From assembly GCF_023015865.1 (NCBI RefSeq), contig NZ_JALKBC010000002.1:310001-374000 (forward strand): a DNA stretch of 64,000 nt, read 5' to 3'. The notes below the pieces were generated by a model, which made no database searches, had not been told where the DNA came from, and saw nothing but the letters and a program-made list of their open reading frames with translations. The translations under genes were made by a program, and so were the position numbers. Origin of the DNA: Arenibacter sp. F26102 (GTDB taxonomy: Bacteria > Bacteroidota > Bacteroidia > Flavobacteriales > Flavobacteriaceae). Below, in pieces: positions 63,777-64,000 of this stretch (position 1 is the first letter of the stretch; each line of letters starts with the position of its first letter).

Positions 63777-64000
63777 ATGGCAGTTAATACAGATAAAAAT
63801 AGTTACACCGTTATTTTCGCCGCCGTTATGGTGGTTATAGTAGGGTCTCTTTTGGCATTTTTTGCGTCTTCACTCAGTGAAAAGATCCAGGAGAACGAAA
63901 GACTGGAAAAACAACAGAATATTCTTTATGCCATGGGCGTAAACGAAAATGAGGATGAGGGGAGTGTTAATTTCGTTTCTACCGATAAGGTTGCTGGTGA
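63777..64000 (+). CDS. nqrC: Na+-translocating NADH:quinone reductase subunit C, N-terminal part
   Basis: The ATG at 63777 opens a frame that runs off the window end after 74 codons. The start MAVNTDKNSYTVIFAAVMVV, the single transmembrane helix (about 10-30), the following LSEKIQENERLEKQQNILYAMG and the position after nqrB identify NqrC, a periplasmic FMN-bearing subunit. The FMN-binding SGAT region lies beyond the window. Confidence 0.9.
   Translation, partial: MAVNTDKNSYTVIFAAVMVVIVGSLLAFFASSLSEKIQENERLEKQQNILYAMGVNENEDEGSVNFVSTDKVAG

Overview
The window reads as a chromosomal segment of a Bacteroidota bacterium, most likely a marine member of the Flavobacteriaceae. The signs are a SusC/SusD pair, a type IX secretion 'plug' protein, Na+-translocating NADH:quinone reductase (nqrABC), many Cys-anchored lipoproteins, AT-rich DNA, and promoter-like TAnnTTTG boxes with upstream TTG elements rather than strong Shine-Dalgarno sites. 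I saw no rRNA, tRNA, insertion sequence, prophage or CRISPR array.

Layout. 0-29 kb is mostly housekeeping: the end of a gluconate-dehydrogenase-subunit-3-like gene, a D-Ala-D-Ala dipeptidase, a THUMP-like methyltransferase, an AI-2E-type permease, RsmE, TsaD, a large TamB, pfkA-gapA, a BadF-type amino-sugar kinase, RidA, a NamZ-like muramidase, an FtsX-type permease, an aldose epimerase, a Crp/Fnr regulator, a di-haem peroxidase, a DUF1080 lipoprotein, a SulP transporter, a CstB-like persulfide dioxygenase, a 42-residue membrane protein missed by ORF-length cut-offs, and an exonuclease/GIY-YIG fusion.

29-59 kb is the accessory part and the most interesting. Two minus-strand operons, of six genes (36519 to 29260) and four genes (43253 to 38587), flank a FadL-type porin. 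They carry three neutral-ceramidase-fold proteins, a BNR 'sialidase-like' protein, three alpha/beta hydrolases of different families, a YdjC/ChbG deacetylase, a FucP-like sugar permease and a bile-acid:Na+-type symporter. Divergent from them is a plus-strand set: a PKD lipoprotein, SusC, SusD, a calcineurin-like phosphatase, two unusual membrane proteins, an AraC regulator (minus strand), a DapA/NanA-type aldolase, a membrane-embedded PHP-domain protein and a membrane-anchored GH31 glycosidase. A GDPD follows on the minus strand. My inference is a polysaccharide-utilisation-like locus for an amide-, ester- or phosphate-decorated glycoconjugate, possibly a glycolipid. SusC/SusD would import it, surface and periplasmic hydrolases would trim it, FadL could take up an acyl part, and the permeases plus aldolase would handle the sugar or acid. 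The substrate is unknown. Two of the three ceramidase-fold proteins appear to lack the family's catalytic serine while keeping the zinc ligands.

59.7-64 kb returns to core genes: the T9SS plug protein (minus) and nqrA-nqrB-nqrC, with nqrC cut by the window end. Starts were moved from the longest reading frame wherever a signal peptide or conserved N-terminus indicated an internal ATG. All family assignments come from reading motifs by eye; no database search was run.
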